Positions 9,413 to 17,679 of a stretch of 57,732 nt of DNA are shown one piece after another. Positions within the stretch are counted from its first letter, which is position 1. The number at the start of each line of letters is the position of its first letter. Source of the DNA: Kocuria sp. p3-SID1428 (lineage in GTDB: Bacteria > Actinomycetota > Actinomycetes > Actinomycetales > Micrococcaceae); contig NZ_JALXVH010000012.1 of the NCBI RefSeq assembly GCF_025149945.1, forward strand, positions 1 through 57,732. The letters run 5' to 3'. A program made the translations under genes and the position numbers. Under the pieces are notes generated by a model, which saw nothing but the letters and a program-made list of their open reading frames with translations, was not told the origin of the DNA and did not search any database.

Positions 9413-11835
9413 CAGGAGCTCCTTCCGTCGTCGTCGTGGTCGCTGTGCGGCTCGGCGGCGCCGGCGCCCTCGGTGTCGCCGAGCTCGGGATCGGGCAGAT
9501 CGCGGAAGGCAGGCAGCTCGCCGGTGTCATCCGGGAACAGGTCCTCGTAGGACTCGTCCAGGTCGTCCTCCTCGACGAAGGCTGACGGCGGCTGCCCGGC
9601 CTCGGCATCGCGGAAGGCCGTCCCGCCGACCGGCCCATGGGGCTCAGATGCGCTATCCGCGCCCTCCAGCGCGACGCGGCGCAGATCCGGGCCGTCGGAC
9701 GGCTTGTCAGCGGGATCGGCGGAGGGGTCGAGTCCTGCCGCCTCCGTGGTCACCGGGGTGTAGCGAGGGCCGCCCTCCGAGCGCCCGGCCGCCGAGGCCC
9801 CCACGAGCGTCCCGTCGATCGCCTCGTGCGCCGTGGCCGACGGAGCCGGCCCGGCGCCCGCCGTCCCGTCCTGCTCCGAGGCTTGCGACGACTCCGGGGA
9901 GGCCTGGTCCTCTCCGTCCGGGGTCTCGGCGTCCTCGCTCGCCCGACGGATCTGCGAGAGCTGCAGCTGACCGGTCGAGCGCGAGACCACCGAATCCTGA
10001 TCCAGCGGGATGGCGACCATCGTGCCGGTGTCGGTCACCACGCCGACCACGGGCGTGGCCTCGGGATCCGGCGGGAGATCGACCGGCGGGACGTCGTCCT
10101 CGGACAGCGGTCGCGACTGCAGCAGCGGCAGGGACAGCCGGAAGCAGGCGCCCTCGCCCGGCGAGCCCCAGGCATCGAGCCAGCCGCCGTGCAGGCGCGT
10201 GTCCTCGGCCGAGATCGACAGCCCCAGACCCGTGCCCCCGGTGGTGCGCGCCCGCGCCGGATCCGCTCGCCAGAAGCGGTCGAAGACCTTGGCCGTCTGC
10301 TCCTCGGTGAGGCCGATGCCGTGATCGCGCACGGCCACGGCCACGGCGTTGTCCGAGGCCCGCACGACGATGTCGATCGGGCGGCCCTCGCCGTGCTCGA
10401 TCGCGTTGACCACCAGGTTGCGCAGGATGCGCTCGATGCGGCGCTGGTCCATCTGCACCAGGATCCGCTGGCGGTCGGTGTGCAGCCGGATCACGGTGTC
10501 GGCGTTGGCGGCCAGCGGCGCCGTGGTCTCGAGCACCCCGGTGATCTGCTGGATGATGTTGACCCCGGTGATCTCCAGGCGCGCGGCACCGGCATCGAAG
10601 CGGGAGATCTCGAGCAGATCGGCCAGCAGGACGTCGAAGCGGTCCACCTGGTGGTACAGCAGCTCCGCGGAGCGCCGGTTGACGGGGTCGAACTCGTCGC
10701 GGGCATTGTGCAGGACCTCCGCGGCCATGCGCACCGTGGTCAGCGGCGTGCGCAGCTCGTGGGAGACGTCCGAGACGAAGGTCTGCTGCATGGACGAGAG
10801 CTGCTCGAGCCGGGTGATCTGATCCGCCAGGTTGTCGGCCATGCGGTTGAAGGACCTGCCGAGGCGGGCGACCTCGTGCGAGCCGTGGACCTGCATGCGG
10901 GCATCGAGGTTGCCGTCGGCCAGCGACTCGGAGGACCGCGCCGTGTTGGTCACCGGGCGCACGATCTCGCGGGTCACGTACCAGACCACGCCCGAGACCA
11001 GCAGCGCCTGGACCAGGGTGGCCAGCAGCAGCACCGCGTGCATGGCATCCAGGGTGCGCTGGGGCTGTTCGAAGTCATGGACGAAGTACAGCCCGTACGG
11101 CGAGCCCTGCCTGGGCTCGACCACCTGCCCGACGATCACGACGGGCACCTGCAGCCCGCCCTCGTCGATCTGCGCCGAGCTGGACTGCCAGTACATGCTC
11201 TCGTCGACACCGGCGCTGTCCGAGACCTCCTCCTGGAGCTCCTCCGGGATGGTCTGCTCGCCCATCCAGCTCGTCTCGGCCTGCGGCGGCAGGGCGTCGT
11301 CGCTCGTCTCGCCGTCGCTGAGCAGCGGAAGCAGCACCCAGCGGCTGCGCTCACGGTCGCTGCCGGAGTTCAGCCCGCTCAGCGTCGAGGACACGAGGGT
11401 CTGCAGCTGGGCCTGATCGCCGCCCTCCGAGGCGTCGAAGCTGGCCTGCACGCTGCGGTAGTCGGCCTCGGACTGGCTCAGCGCCTGGCCCAGGGCGTCG
11501 GTGAACAGCCGCTCGGAGATCTGGTGGGACAGGAAGCTGCCCGTGACCAGGAAGACGACCAGGACCCCGATCAGCGCGATCGACACCGCTCGGAACTGCA
11601 GGGAGTGCCGCCAGCGACGCAGCACCAGCCGCAGGCGCAGGCGAGCTCCGCCGATCAAGCCGCGGTATCGACGCCGCCTGCCGCGGGAGCCCGGCTCGGC
11701 CTGGGCGATCGGCGCTTGCTCGGGGGCATCCACGATGCCCACCGGCAGCGTGGGTCCGGCCGGATCCTCCCCCGGGCGCGCCTCGGCTCCCGCGGAGGAG
11801 CCGCGGGAGCCTGCGGGCGAGGAGAGATCGGTCAT
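9412..11835 (-). CDS. mtrB: Sensor histidine kinase MtrB with a long acidic tail
   Basis: MtrB senses envelope or division status and phosphorylates MtrA. The 807-residue protein has a basic cytoplasmic N-terminus, TM1 (about 83-102), an extracellular loop of about 165 residues, TM2 (about 267-288), HAMP and a HisKA domain with the phospho-acceptor in VSDVSHELRTPL (His359). The HATPase domain shows the N box LVVNAIEHG (about 474-482), the G1 box DHGIG and the G2 box GGTGLGLS (about 533-540). The catalytic core ends near residue 575. About 230 further residues are disordered and rich in Asp, Glu, Ser and Pro. Family members are normally about 500-570 residues, so the tail is unusual. It follows mtrA after 22 bases and overlaps lpqB by one base. 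Confidence 0.95.
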   Translation of the reverse strand: MTDLSSPAGSRGSSAGAEARPGEDPAGPTLPVGIVDAPEQAPIAQAEPGSRGRRRRYRGLIGGARLRLRLVLRRWRHSLQFRAVSIALIGVLVVFLVTGSFLSHQISERLFTDALGQALSQSEADYRSVQASFDASEGGDQAQLQTLVSSTLSGLNSGSDRERSRWVLLPLLSDGETSDDALPPQAETSWMGEQTIPEELQEEVSDSAGVDESMYWQSSSAQIDEGGLQVPVVIVGQVVEPRQGSPYGLYFVHDFEQPQRTLDAMHAVLLLATLVQALLVSGVVWYVTREIVRPVTNTARSSESLADGNLDARMQVHGSHEVARLGRSFNRMADNLADQITRLEQLSSMQQTFVSDVSHELRTPLTTVRMAAEVLHNARDEFDPVNRRSAELLYHQVDRFDVLLADLLEISRFDAGAARLEITGVNIIQQITGVLETTAPLAANADTVIRLHTDRQRILVQMDQRRIERILRNLVVNAIEHGEGRPIDIVVRASDNAVAVAVRDHGIGLTEEQTAKVFDRFWRADPARARTTGGTGLGLSISAEDTRLHGGWLDAWGSPGEGACFRLSLPLLQSRPLSEDDVPPVDLPPDPEATPVVGVVTDTGTMVAIPLDQDSVVSRSTGQLQLSQIRRASEDAETPDGEDQASPESSQASEQDGTAGAGPAPSATAHEAIDGTLVGASAAGRSEGGPRYTPVTTEAAGLDPSADPADKPSDGPDLRRVALEGADSASEPHGPVGGTAFRDAEAGQPPSAFVEEDDLDESYEDLFPDDTGELPAFRDLPDPELGDTEGAGAAEPHSDHDDDGRSS

Positions 11836-11857
11836 GGCAAGAGGACCCGAGCCGGGC

Positions 11858-12544
11858 TCAGCGGTGCTCGTGGCCGGCGCGGTAGCCGACGCCGCGCACG
11901 GTCACGACGATCTGCGGGTTCTCGGGGTCGCGCTCGACCTTGGAGCGCAGCCGCTGGACGTGGACATTGACCAGCCGGGTGTCGGCGGCCTTGTGATAGC
12001 CCCACACCTGGCGCAGCAGCATGTCGCGGGTGAAGACCTGCTCGGGCGAACGCGCCAGGGTCGCCAGCAACTCGAACTCCAGCGGTGTCAGGGGGATCTC
12101 CTCCTGCCCGCGCAGCACGCGGTGGCCGGTGATGTCCACGGTGACGTCGCCGACCACGAGCTCGGTCGAGGTGGCGCGCGATCCCGGGCGCAGGCGCGCC
12201 TTCACGCGAGCCAGCAGCTCGGCGGGCTTGAAGGGCTTGGGGATGTAGTCATCGGCGCCGGCCTCCAGACCGCGCACGACGTCGTCGGTGTCGGACTTGG
12301 CCGTCAGCATCACGATCGAGGTGTCCGAGAACTCCCGGACCTCGCTGCAGATCTGGATGCCGTCCTTGCCGGGCAGCATGAGATCGAGCAGCACCAGATC
12401 CGGATCGGCCTGGCGGAAGGCCCCCACGGCCTCCGCTCCATCGGCGCAGAAGATCGTCTCGTAGTTCTCGGCGTTGAGAATGATGCCGATCATCTCCGCC
12501 AGTGCTGCATCATCATCCACCACGAGGATCTTCGCCTTGGCCAC
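11858..12544 (-). CDS. mtrA: Response regulator MtrA (OmpR family)
   Basis: MtrA is the DNA-binding partner of MtrB and in related bacteria controls cell wall, division and replication genes. The 228-residue protein has a receiver domain with the acidic pair VVDDD (10-12), phospho-acceptor Asp54 in LVLLDLMLPGKDG, the switch Thr in IVMLTAKSD and the Lys in PKPFKP. An OmpR-type winged helix follows (LTPLEFELLATLA, then TRLVNVHVQRLRSKVE). GTG 12544 is chosen because the protein then starts VAKAKILVVDDD and agagg lies upstream. The longer frame to 12631 is arginine-rich and unlike the family. Confidence 0.97.
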   Translation of the reverse strand: MAKAKILVVDDDAALAEMIGIILNAENYETIFCADGAEAVGAFRQADPDLVLLDLMLPGKDGIQICSEVREFSDTSIVMLTAKSDTDDVVRGLEAGADDYIPKPFKPAELLARVKARLRPGSRATSTELVVGDVTVDITGHRVLRGQEEIPLTPLEFELLATLARSPEQVFTRDMLLRQVWGYHKAADTRLVNVHVQRLRSKVERDPENPQIVVTVRGVGYRAGHEHR

Positions 12545-12714
12545 GGGACCGCCTCTCTGCTTCGCGACATCTGCCCGGACCCCTGCGGCAGCTCGGCGAC
12601 CTGGCCGAGCGCGGGTGGGCGCTCCCATCATGTCAGCTCCGCCGCCGGCCGGCAGACAACGCAGCTGCGGGGCGTCGCGGAGGCGGACCCGCCCTGGGGT
12701 GCTCGCCCCCGCGC

Positions 12715-13770
12715 TCAGGACTCCCGTGCGGTCTCCTCGAGCCCGTGGGCGAGGTCCGCAGCACGGCCGAGCACGACTGGCAGCCGATCCGGGGACAGAT
12801 CCTCGAGCCCGGGCCCCACGGCGATCATCAGCCGCGAGAGCTCCCGCAGCGGCACTCCCACCTCGCTGAGCGGCTGGGCGATCGCCTCGACCTCCCTAGC
12901 GGTCGAGAAGGGCTGGGCGAGACTGTCGGCCAGATGTGGCAGCAGCAGGCTCAGGCCAGTGCCGGAGTCCTGGATCTCCGCCAGCGGCTCCCAGTCGCGG
13001 GCATCGGACCCGGGGGCGGTCAGCACGAGCCGATCCGCGCCGATCGCCAGGATGCGTGCGGGCTCCAGGCCGTCCGGGATCTGCAGCTCGACGCTCTGCG
13101 CCCCTGCCGCTCGCGCGGCCTCCACCACTCGCGCGAGCCCCTCGCGGATCTCCGCCCAGGGCACCGCCCGCAGGGTCTGATAGCCGCTGGCGGTGGGAAT
13201 CCGGCCCTCGAGCACGCGAAGCAGCTCCGGCTCGGCGAAGCGCACCACGATCCCGCGCGGGCCGAGCGACTGGCGCAGCGCTGCCAGGTGCTCGCCGAGG
13301 CCGTCGGCCAGCGAGTCGACCAGGTCGCGACGGGCGCCGTGATCGCGCAGGACCCGCTCCCCGCCGTGGAGATGCAGGCGGGCGGCCAGGGTGGCCGGGC
13401 CCAGCAGCTGCGTGGTCACCGGCTCGAGGTCTCCGTCTGACTCGGCGCCGATCACATCGGCCAGGGCGTTGAGGTCGCTGGCCAGCAGGGACCGGGCGGC
13501 CCGCGAGTCCTGGGAGTCGTGGCGCTGCAGGCGCCAGCCGTGCGGCTGCAGGTCGCACCACAGCTCCGTGAGCACGGCGACCGTGCGCGGCAGGTCGTCT
13601 GCGGCCGCCGAGCGCTGCGGCAGGGGCAGCAGCCCGCTGCGATGCGGCGCGCCGAGCTCACCGCGCAGGACGGTGAAGGCCTCGAGCGCCTCGGTCCCGG
13701 GCAGCCCGCCCACGACGGTGGCGCGCGTGCGGGTCGGCTCCTGAGACCGGCCGACGGCGAGGGAGCTCAC
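12715..13770 (-). CDS. MetE C-terminal-like protein of unknown function
   Basis: This 351-residue protein belongs to the short actinobacterial group usually labelled cobalamin-independent methionine synthase. It opens with the family-like ATVVGGLPGTEALEAFTVL and has TIM-barrel segments such as QSVELQIPDGLEPARILAIG. True MetE binds catalytic zinc through a His-x-Cys pair and a distant Cys. Here I find only one cysteine, near the N-terminus (LWCDL), so methionine synthesis with this zinc site is not possible. Its GTG overlaps the chorismate mutase stop by four bases (GTGA), so it is translationally coupled to that gene and to mnmA further upstream. The substrate is unknown. Confidence 0.8.
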   Translation of the reverse strand: MSSLAVGRSQEPTRTRATVVGGLPGTEALEAFTVLRGELGAPHRSGLLPLPQRSAAADDLPRTVAVLTELWCDLQPHGWRLQRHDSQDSRAARSLLASDLNALADVIGAESDGDLEPVTTQLLGPATLAARLHLHGGERVLRDHGARRDLVDSLADGLGEHLAALRQSLGPRGIVVRFAEPELLRVLEGRIPTASGYQTLRAVPWAEIREGLARVVEAARAAGAQSVELQIPDGLEPARILAIGADRLVLTAPGSDARDWEPLAEIQDSGTGLSLLLPHLADSLAQPFSTAREVEAIAQPLSEVGVPLRELSRLMIAVGPGLEDLSPDRLPVVLGRAADLAHGLEETARES

Positions 13771-14129
13771 TGCTCGGTTCCTGCGCGGTGCTCCTCCGCG
13801 ATGCGCTCGTGGTGGCGGATGACCTCGCTGATGATGAAGCTGAGGATCTTCTGCGCGAACTCCGGATCCAGCTCGGCGTCCTGGGCCAGGCGGCGCAGGC
13901 GCTCGATCTGCTGGGCCTCGCGCTGCGGGTCCCCGGCCGGCAGGTCATGGGCTGCCTTGAGCTCGCCGACCCTCTGGGTGGCCTTGAAGCGCTCGGCCAG
14001 CACGTTGACGAGCACGGTGTCGAGATTGTCGATGGTGCCGCGCATGGCGCGCAGCTGGGCGAGGGCCTCTTCCGTCCCGAGGGACTCGGCCGAGGCCGCG
14101 GCGCTGGCAGTCTGGTCGTCGGAGCTCAT
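13767..14129 (-). CDS. Chorismate mutase, AroQ type
   Basis: This 120-residue all-helical protein converts chorismate to prephenate for phenylalanine and tyrosine synthesis. The AroQ signature is visible: LAQLRAMRGTIDNLDTVLVN, then LAERFKATQRVGELKAAHDL and a C-terminal helix ILSFIISEVIRHHERI. Its length fits the stand-alone actinobacterial enzymes of about 90-120 residues. The N-terminal 25 residues are a disordered Ala/Ser tail. ATG 14129 is preceded by aggatcgaggtc. It follows mnmA after 15 bases and overlaps the MetE-like gene by four. Confidence 0.93.
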   Translation of the reverse strand: MSSDDQTASAAASAESLGTEEALAQLRAMRGTIDNLDTVLVNVLAERFKATQRVGELKAAHDLPAGDPQREAQQIERLRRLAQDAELDPEFAQKILSFIISEVIRHHERIAEEHRAGTEQ

Positions 14130-14144
14130 GACCTCGATCCTAGG

Positions 14145-15323
14145 TCAGCGGGCGGGCGAGGAGGCCCGGGAGGCCGCGCGAGCGGAGGCGATCGTGGCCT
14201 GCCCGAGCACTCGGGTGCCCTGGTAGACGACGGCCGACTGCCCAGGGGCCACAGCGGACAGGGGCTCGTCGAGCTCGAGCACCAGCTCAGTGCGCAGCTG
14301 GCCGTCTTCGGCGACGTCTTCGAGCCGGGCCCGACCGGGCAGCGCCTCGCCGTGGGCGCGGACCTGGACCTGGACCTCGACGTCCTCGGAGGCTTGCCCC
14401 GGGCTGCGCTGGCTGCGCCGCTGGAAGCGCTCGAACTCGGGCACGGGCCGCCCCGCCCAGGAAAGGCGGATGCCGCGGATCTCGTCGACCGCCAGATGCT
14501 CGCGCGGACCCACCACGACCTCATCGGTCTTGGGCCGGATCTCGAGCACGAAGCGCGGCTTGCCGTCGGCGGCCGGCGTGCCGAGATGCAGGCCGCGTCG
14601 CTGGCCCACGGTGTAGGCCAGGGCTCCGTCGTGGCTGCCGAGGTGTCGGCCGTCGTCGTCGACGATGGCCCCGGGGCGCATCTCGACCCGCTCGGCCAGC
14701 CACCCGCGGGTGTCGCCGTCGGGGATGAAGCAGATGTCGTGGGAATCCGGCTTGGCGGCCACGGACAGCCCGCGGCGCTGGGCCTCCTCGCGCACGAGCG
14801 CCTTGGACGGCGTGGGCGCCAGCGGGAAGAGGCAGTGCCGCAGCTGCTGCTCATCGAGCACGCCCAGCACGTAGGACTGGTCCTTGGCGTCCTCGGCGGC
14901 CCGGTGCAGCTGCGGGTGGCCGTCGACCTCGACGACGCTCGCGTAGTGGCCCGTGCACACGGCGTCGAAGCCCAGGGCCGTGGCCTTGTCGAGCAGGGCC
15001 TCGAACTTGATCTTCTCGTTGCAGCGCAGGCACGGGTTCGGGGTGCGTCCGGCGGCGTATTCGCTGATGAAGTCGTCCACCACATCGGCCTGGAAGCGCT
15101 CGGAGAAGTCCCACACGTAGAACGGGATGCCCAGCTTCTCGGCGGCCCGCCAGGCGTCGTTGGAGTCCTCGACCGTGCAGCACCCGCGCGAGCCGGTGCG
15201 CAGCGTGCCGGGCATGCGATTCAGCGCCAGGTGCACGCCGGTGACGTCGTGCCCGGCCTCCACGGCACGAGCCGCGGCAACGGCGGAGTCCACTCCCCCG
15301 GACATGGCTGCCAGGACGCGCAT
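14145..15323 (-). CDS. mnmA: tRNA-specific 2-thiouridylase MnmA
   Basis: MnmA thiolates uridine 34 of Lys, Glu and Gln tRNAs, using ATP and sulfur passed from a cysteine desulfurase. The 392-residue protein has the PP-loop [10 protein letters not shown] at the N-terminus, the catalytic Cys in [14 protein letters not shown] and the second active-site Cys in [11 protein letters not shown]. The C-terminal half has the usual beta-barrel domains (GQRRGLHLG, later [12 protein letters not shown]). An acidic insertion is seen around [17 protein letters not shown]. The ATG at 15323 has taaggagacccc upstream. The cysteine desulfurase that probably feeds it lies directly upstream in the same direction. 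Confidence 0.97.
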   Translation of the reverse strand: MRVLAAMSGGVDSAVAAARAVEAGHDVTGVHLALNRMPGTLRTGSRGCCTVEDSNDAWRAAEKLGIPFYVWDFSERFQADVVDDFISEYAAGRTPNPCLRCNEKIKFEALLDKATALGFDAVCTGHYASVVEVDGHPQLHRAAEDAKDQSYVLGVLDEQQLRHCLFPLAPTPSKALVREEAQRRGLSVAAKPDSHDICFIPDGDTRGWLAERVEMRPGAIVDDDGRHLGSHDGALAYTVGQRRGLHLGTPAADGKPRFVLEIRPKTDEVVVGPREHLAVDEIRGIRLSWAGRPVPEFERFQRRSQRSPGQASEDVEVQVQVRAHGEALPGRARLEDVAEDGQLRTELVLELDEPLSAVAPGQSAVVYQGTRVLGQATIASARAASRASSPAR

Positions 15324-15395
15324 GGGGTCTCCTTACAGTGCTTCGGGCTGTTCGAGGATCGGCAGGACCGCCGGGACCCGGCGGATCAGCCCTCC

Positions 15396-15401
15396 AGGGT
15401 A
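15396..15401 (-). promoter_or_regulatory. Candidate -10 element for mnmA
   Basis: TACCCT on the minus strand lies in the 143-base gap between the cysteine desulfurase and mnmA. A transcript from here would have a leader of about 65 bases and would include the mnmA ribosome binding site. No matching -35 is clear. Confidence 0.3.
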
Positions 15402-15466
15402 GCGGTACGAGAGCGGCCCTGTCCTCCCCTCGGCTGCTCACGGCGTCCCGGCGAGGGCGCGCCCGG

Positions 15467-16687
15467 TCAGGTCCCGGACAGCCCTGCCGCCAGGGCACGG
15501 TCGTGGATCTGCGGCAGTGCGGCGATCAGGGCGTCGACGTCCGAGGCGGTGGTGCCCCGCCCCAGGGTGAAGCGCTGTGCCCCGCGGGCCGTGACCTCAT
15601 CCAGTCCCATGGCCAGCAGGATCCGCGACGGGCGCGGGACACCTGCAGTGCAGGCCGATCCTGTCGAGGTGGCGAATCCGGCGGCATCCAGCAGGAAGAG
15701 CAGGGAATCTCCCTCGCAGCCAGGGAACGTGAAGTGGACGTTGCCGGGCAGGCGCTGCCCGGTGTGCGGACTCTCCAGCGGCCCGCGCAGCACGGCCTGA
15801 GGCACGGCCGCCCGGATGCCGTCGATGAGCCGATCGCGCAGCTGCGCCAGGCGCTGCGACTCCCCGGGCAGATCGGCCGTGGCCTCCCGCACGGCGGCCG
15901 CGAAGCCCGCCGCACCGGCCGCATCCAGGGTCCCGGGGCGCAGCCCGCGCTGCTGCCCGCCTCCGTGCAGCAGCGGGGCCATCTGAGCGCCGCGCCCCAC
16001 CACGAGCGCCCCGCTGCCCACCGGTGCCCCGATCTTGTGCCCGGACACCGCCAGCGTGGTCAGCCCGGGGAGCCGGGAGCTGACCGGCAGCGCACCCAGC
16101 GCCTGGACGGCGTCCACGTGCAGCGGGACCTGGAACTCGGCGCAGACCTCTGCCAGCTGCGCGATCGGCTGGACCGTGCCGACCTCGTTGTTCGCCCACA
16201 TGACGGCCACCAGGGCCACTGAGCCCGGATCGCGGGCGAGCATCTCGCGCAGCGCAGCGGGATCTGTGCGGCCGAGCCCGTCGACCTCGAGCAGCTCGAG
16301 CTGCGCGCCGCGGTGCCGGGCCAGATGCTCGGCCGGCTCCTGGACCGCCGGGTGCTCGATGCTCGATACGATCACCCGGTCTCGGCCCGGATCCTCAGCG
16401 GTGCGAGCCTCCCAGAGACCGGTCACGGCCAGGTTGTCGGCTTCGGTGCCGCCCGAGGTCAGGATGATCTCGACCGGGTCGGCCTCCACCGCCGCGGCGA
16501 TCGTGTCCCGCGACTCCTCCAGCACGCGACGGGCCGCGCGCCCGGAGGCGTGCAGCGAGGACGGGTTGCCGCCGCGCAGCAGCTGTTCGTGCACGGCACG
16601 GGCCGCCGCCGGCAGGACCGGGTGCGTGGCGGCGTGATCGAGGTAGACGGGCCCGGCGGGCTGGGCGGGGGGCTGCGGATCGGACAC
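15467..16687 (-). CDS. Cysteine desulfurase (IscS/NifS family)
   Basis: This PLP enzyme removes sulfur from cysteine. The 406-residue protein opens with VYLDHAATHPVLPAA and has the aminotransferase class V features LTSGGTEADNLAV, WANNEVGTVQPI, HVDAVQALG and the Schiff-base Lys in VSGHKIGAPVGSG. The sulfur-carrying Cys is in the loop STGSACTAG. Its place directly before mnmA suggests it donates sulfur for tRNA thiolation. GTG 16687 has no ribosome binding site, but a TACACT hexamer ends six bases upstream, so the mRNA may be leaderless. Confidence 0.95.
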   Translation of the reverse strand: MSDPQPPAQPAGPVYLDHAATHPVLPAAARAVHEQLLRGGNPSSLHASGRAARRVLEESRDTIAAAVEADPVEIILTSGGTEADNLAVTGLWEARTAEDPGRDRVIVSSIEHPAVQEPAEHLARHRGAQLELLEVDGLGRTDPAALREMLARDPGSVALVAVMWANNEVGTVQPIAQLAEVCAEFQVPLHVDAVQALGALPVSSRLPGLTTLAVSGHKIGAPVGSGALVVGRGAQMAPLLHGGGQQRGLRPGTLDAAGAAGFAAAVREATADLPGESQRLAQLRDRLIDGIRAAVPQAVLRGPLESPHTGQRLPGNVHFTFPGCEGDSLLFLLDAAGFATSTGSACTAGVPRPSRILLAMGLDEVTARGAQRFTLGRGTTASDVDALIAALPQIHDRALAAGLSGT

Positions 16688-16693
16688 GCGGCC

Positions 16694-16724
16694 AGTGTAG
16701 GGAGCCGCCCCGACGGGCTACCGT
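16694..16724. promoter_or_regulatory. Compact divergent promoter pair for the cysteine desulfurase and the FolP2-like gene
   Basis: The two start codons (GTG 16687 on minus, GTG 16732 on plus) are only 44 bases apart. On the minus strand TACACT (16694-16699) ends six bases before its GTG. On the plus strand TACCGT (16719-16724) ends seven bases before its GTG. Neither gene has a ribosome binding site, so both probably give leaderless mRNAs from overlapping promoters. Confidence 0.5.
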
Positions 16725-16731
16725 GACCGAT

Positions 16732-17679
16732 GTGACCGCCGCACCGAGCTCCGTGCCCCCGAACCCCGCCGACGGGGTGCCCGCCCTGCGGCATCCGGTG
16801 CGCAGCCTGGCCGGGCGGCGGATCGACTTCCGCCGCGACCTGCTGGTCATGGGCATCGTCAATCGGACCCCCGACTCCTTCTACGACCGCGGCCGGACCT
16901 TCGAGCTCGAGGCAGCCGTGGCCGCCGGGCTGCGCCACGCCCAGGAGGGAGCCGACTGGGTCGACGTCGGCGGCGTGCCCTTCGCCGCGGGCGAGCCCCT
17001 GGATCCGCGGCTCGAGGCCGAGCGCGTGGTTCCGGTCATCGAGCAGCTGGCCCAGCATCGTCCTGGGCTGATCCTCTCGGTCGACACCTTCCACGCGTCG
17101 GTGGCCGATGCCTGCCTGGCCGCCGGTGCCCACGTGGTCAACGACACCACCGGGTTCTGGGATCCCGAGCTCGCCGAGGTGATCCGCGAGCGCGACGCCC
17201 ACGTGATCGTCACGCACTCCCTGACCGGCCGCGGCGGCCCGCGCACCCCGGTGCCGGCCCCGCACTACGACGACGTGGTCGCCGAGGTGCGCGAGTTCCT
17301 GGCCCGGCGGGTCGATCATGCGCTGGAGCGCGGCATCGCAGCCGATCGGCTGATCGTCGATCCCGGCCACGACCTGCACAAGACCACCATCCACTCGCTC
17401 GAGCTGACGCGGCGTCTGGGCGAGATCACGGGCCTGGGCCATCCCACACTGGCGGCGGTGTCCAACAAGGACTTCGTGGGCGAGTCCCTGGGCCTGCCGC
17501 GCGAGCAGCGCCTGGAGGGATCGCTGTCAGCCGCGGTGGTCTGCGCCCTGAACGGCGCTCGGATCTTCCGGATGCACGAATCCGCCCCGGCCCGCCGCGC
17601 CCTCGACATGGCGGCCGCGATCCTGGGCCTGCGGGAGCCGATCCAAGCTGTCCACAACACAGGAGCAGACCATGGCTGA
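16732..17679 (+). CDS. Dihydropteroate synthase homologue, FolP2 type
   Basis: This TIM-barrel pterin-binding protein has 315 residues from GTG 16732. Family motifs are VMGIVNRTPDSFYDRGRTF, the aspartate strand ILSVDTFHASVADACLAAGA with HVVNDTTGFWD, and VSNKDFVGESLG. The first motif reads NRTPDSFYD instead of the NVTPDSFSDGG of classical FolP1. This is the form seen in the mycobacterial FolP2 paralogue, which is reported to lack ordinary dihydropteroate synthase activity. No folE, folB or folK gene is nearby. It overlaps the next gene by eight bases. GTG 16723 is an alternative start, but 16732 fits the TACCGT promoter spacing. The folate role is therefore doubtful. Confidence 0.85.
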   Translation: MTAAPSSVPPNPADGVPALRHPVRSLAGRRIDFRRDLLVMGIVNRTPDSFYDRGRTFELEAAVAAGLRHAQEGADWVDVGGVPFAAGEPLDPRLEAERVVPVIEQLAQHRPGLILSVDTFHASVADACLAAGAHVVNDTTGFWDPELAEVIRERDAHVIVTHSLTGRGGPRTPVPAPHYDDVVAEVREFLARRVDHALERGIAADRLIVDPGHDLHKTTIHSLELTRRLGEITGLGHPTLAAVSNKDFVGESLGLPREQRLEGSLSAAVVCALNGARIFRMHESAPARRALDMAAAILGLREPIQAVHNTGADHG

